Origin: Treponema sp.
Lineage (GTDB): Bacteria > Spirochaetota > Spirochaetia > Treponematales > Breznakiellaceae
Direction: 5' to 3'
Assembly: GCA_031268245.1 (NCBI GenBank)
Contig: JAIRXN010000189.1
Coordinates: 1 to 6,041 of the forward strand
Length of the DNA stretch: 6,041 nucleotides
Shown: one piece after another, positions 5,555-6,041 of the stretch
Numbering within the stretch: the first letter of the stretch is position 1
How the letters are laid out: every line of letters begins with the position of its first letter
Made by a program: the position numbers and the translations under genes
Notes under the pieces: model-generated
Seen by the model: the letters and a program-made list of their open reading frames with translations, nothing else
Database searches by the model: none
What the model was told of the DNA's origin: nothing

Positions 5555-6041
5555 ATGTTTGGAAGGAATTCTTCGGATATCGGAATAGATTTAGGAACCT
5601 GCAATACCCTTATCTTCATCCGTGGAAAGGGCATCGTCCTCAACGAGCCGTCGGTGGTGGCCGTAGAACGGGGTACCCGGAAGGTGGTTGCCGTTGGAAC
5701 TGATGCAAAGCGGATGCTCTGGAAAACCCCGGAGGATATTATCGCCATCAGACCCCTTAGGGACGGGGTTATCGCGGATCTGGAATCCACGGAAAAGATG
5801 ATGCGGTACTTCATCTCCAAGACCCTGCCCCGGTACCGCTTCGTTAAGCCCCGGATGGTAATCGGCATCCCCTCCTGTATTACCGAGGTGGAGCGCCGGG
5901 CGGTGGAGGAAAGCGCCTATAAATCGGGGGCCCGGGAAGTCATCGTCATTGAGGAAAGCCGGGCCGCGGCAATCGGCGCGGGCATCCCGATCTTTGAACC
6001 CGCGGGCCACATGATCTGCGACATAGGCGGGGGAACCACGG
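5555..6041 (+). CDS. mreB: rod-shape-determining protein MreB, 3'-truncated by the window edge
   Basis: MreB is a bacterial actin that forms ATP-dependent filaments under the cytoplasmic membrane and guides cell-wall synthesis. The frame is open from ATG 5555 to the window end (162 codons plus one base). The ribosome binding site is GGGGGAA (5543-5549). Visible motifs are the phosphate-1 loop DIGIDLGTCNTLIF (residues 8-21), GIVLNEPSVVAVE (26-38), AIRPLRDGVIADLESTEKM (64-82), IPSCITEVERRAVEESA (105-121) and the start of the phosphate-2 loop MICDIGGGTT (153-162). The family call is firm. Two places differ from the usual MreB sequence: Trp56 in KRMLWKTP, where Gly is common, and EESRAAAIGAG (133-143), where EEPMAAAIGAG is usual. 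Further rod genes such as mreC may follow outside the window; this is not visible. Confidence 0.96.
   Translation, partial: MFGRNSSDIGIDLGTCNTLIFIRGKGIVLNEPSVVAVERGTRKVVAVGTDAKRMLWKTPEDIIAIRPLRDGVIADLESTEKMMRYFISKTLPRYRFVKPRMVIGIPSCITEVERRAVEESAYKSGAREVIVIEESRAAAIGAGIPIFEPAGHMICDIGGGTT

Noticed and set aside
5407..6010. Minus-strand open frames opposite the end of the TPR gene and mreB
   Set aside because: They are antisense shadows; the + strand carries the MreB motifs with a ribosome binding site.

Overview
The window reads as a chromosomal core-gene segment of a GC-rich bacterium, most likely a treponeme-like spirochaete. Every gene runs on the + strand. The order is dnaG (primase, 5' end outside the window), rpoD (primary sigma factor), a coiled-coil/zinc-ribbon protein gene, an RNase P RNA gene (rnpB), a membrane-anchored TPR protein gene, and mreB (3' end outside the window). 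The spirochaete assignment rests on this order as I remember it from Treponema (dnaG-rpoD-zinc ribbon-TPR-mreB) and is an inference; no search was run.

Region 1 to about 4020 is a tight information-processing operon. dnaG and rpoD overlap by four bases (ATGA), and the rpoD stop is part of the Shine-Dalgarno region of the zinc-ribbon gene. This is the dnaG-rpoD core of the classical macromolecular synthesis operon, extended by a protein of the family that includes the sigma-54-binding proteins HP0958/FlgZ and CT398.

Region 4021 to 4563 has no protein gene. Nearly all of it (4031-4500) folds as a type A bacterial RNase P RNA. The conserved regions are present, and the pairings P1 to P9, P12 and P14 to P19 can be traced by hand, including the P4 and P6 pseudoknots. 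The RNA begins 10 nt after the preceding stop codon and ends in a run of eight T. It carries a small extra hairpin between P15 and P18. A candidate promoter with a perfect TATAAT box lies between the RNA and the next gene.

Region 4564 to 6041 is a cell-shape block: a one-pass membrane TPR protein, a 34-nt gap with a weak hairpin, then the first 162 codons of mreB.

No mobile element, CRISPR array, tRNA or clear sign of horizontal transfer was seen. The content is conserved housekeeping genes. The points worth a second look are the RNase P RNA with its extra helix and its position, the sigma-binding-family protein beside rpoD, an in-frame 9-bp tandem repeat in dnaG, an A/T-rich island in dnaG that could hold an internal promoter, and small deviations from the MreB consensus.
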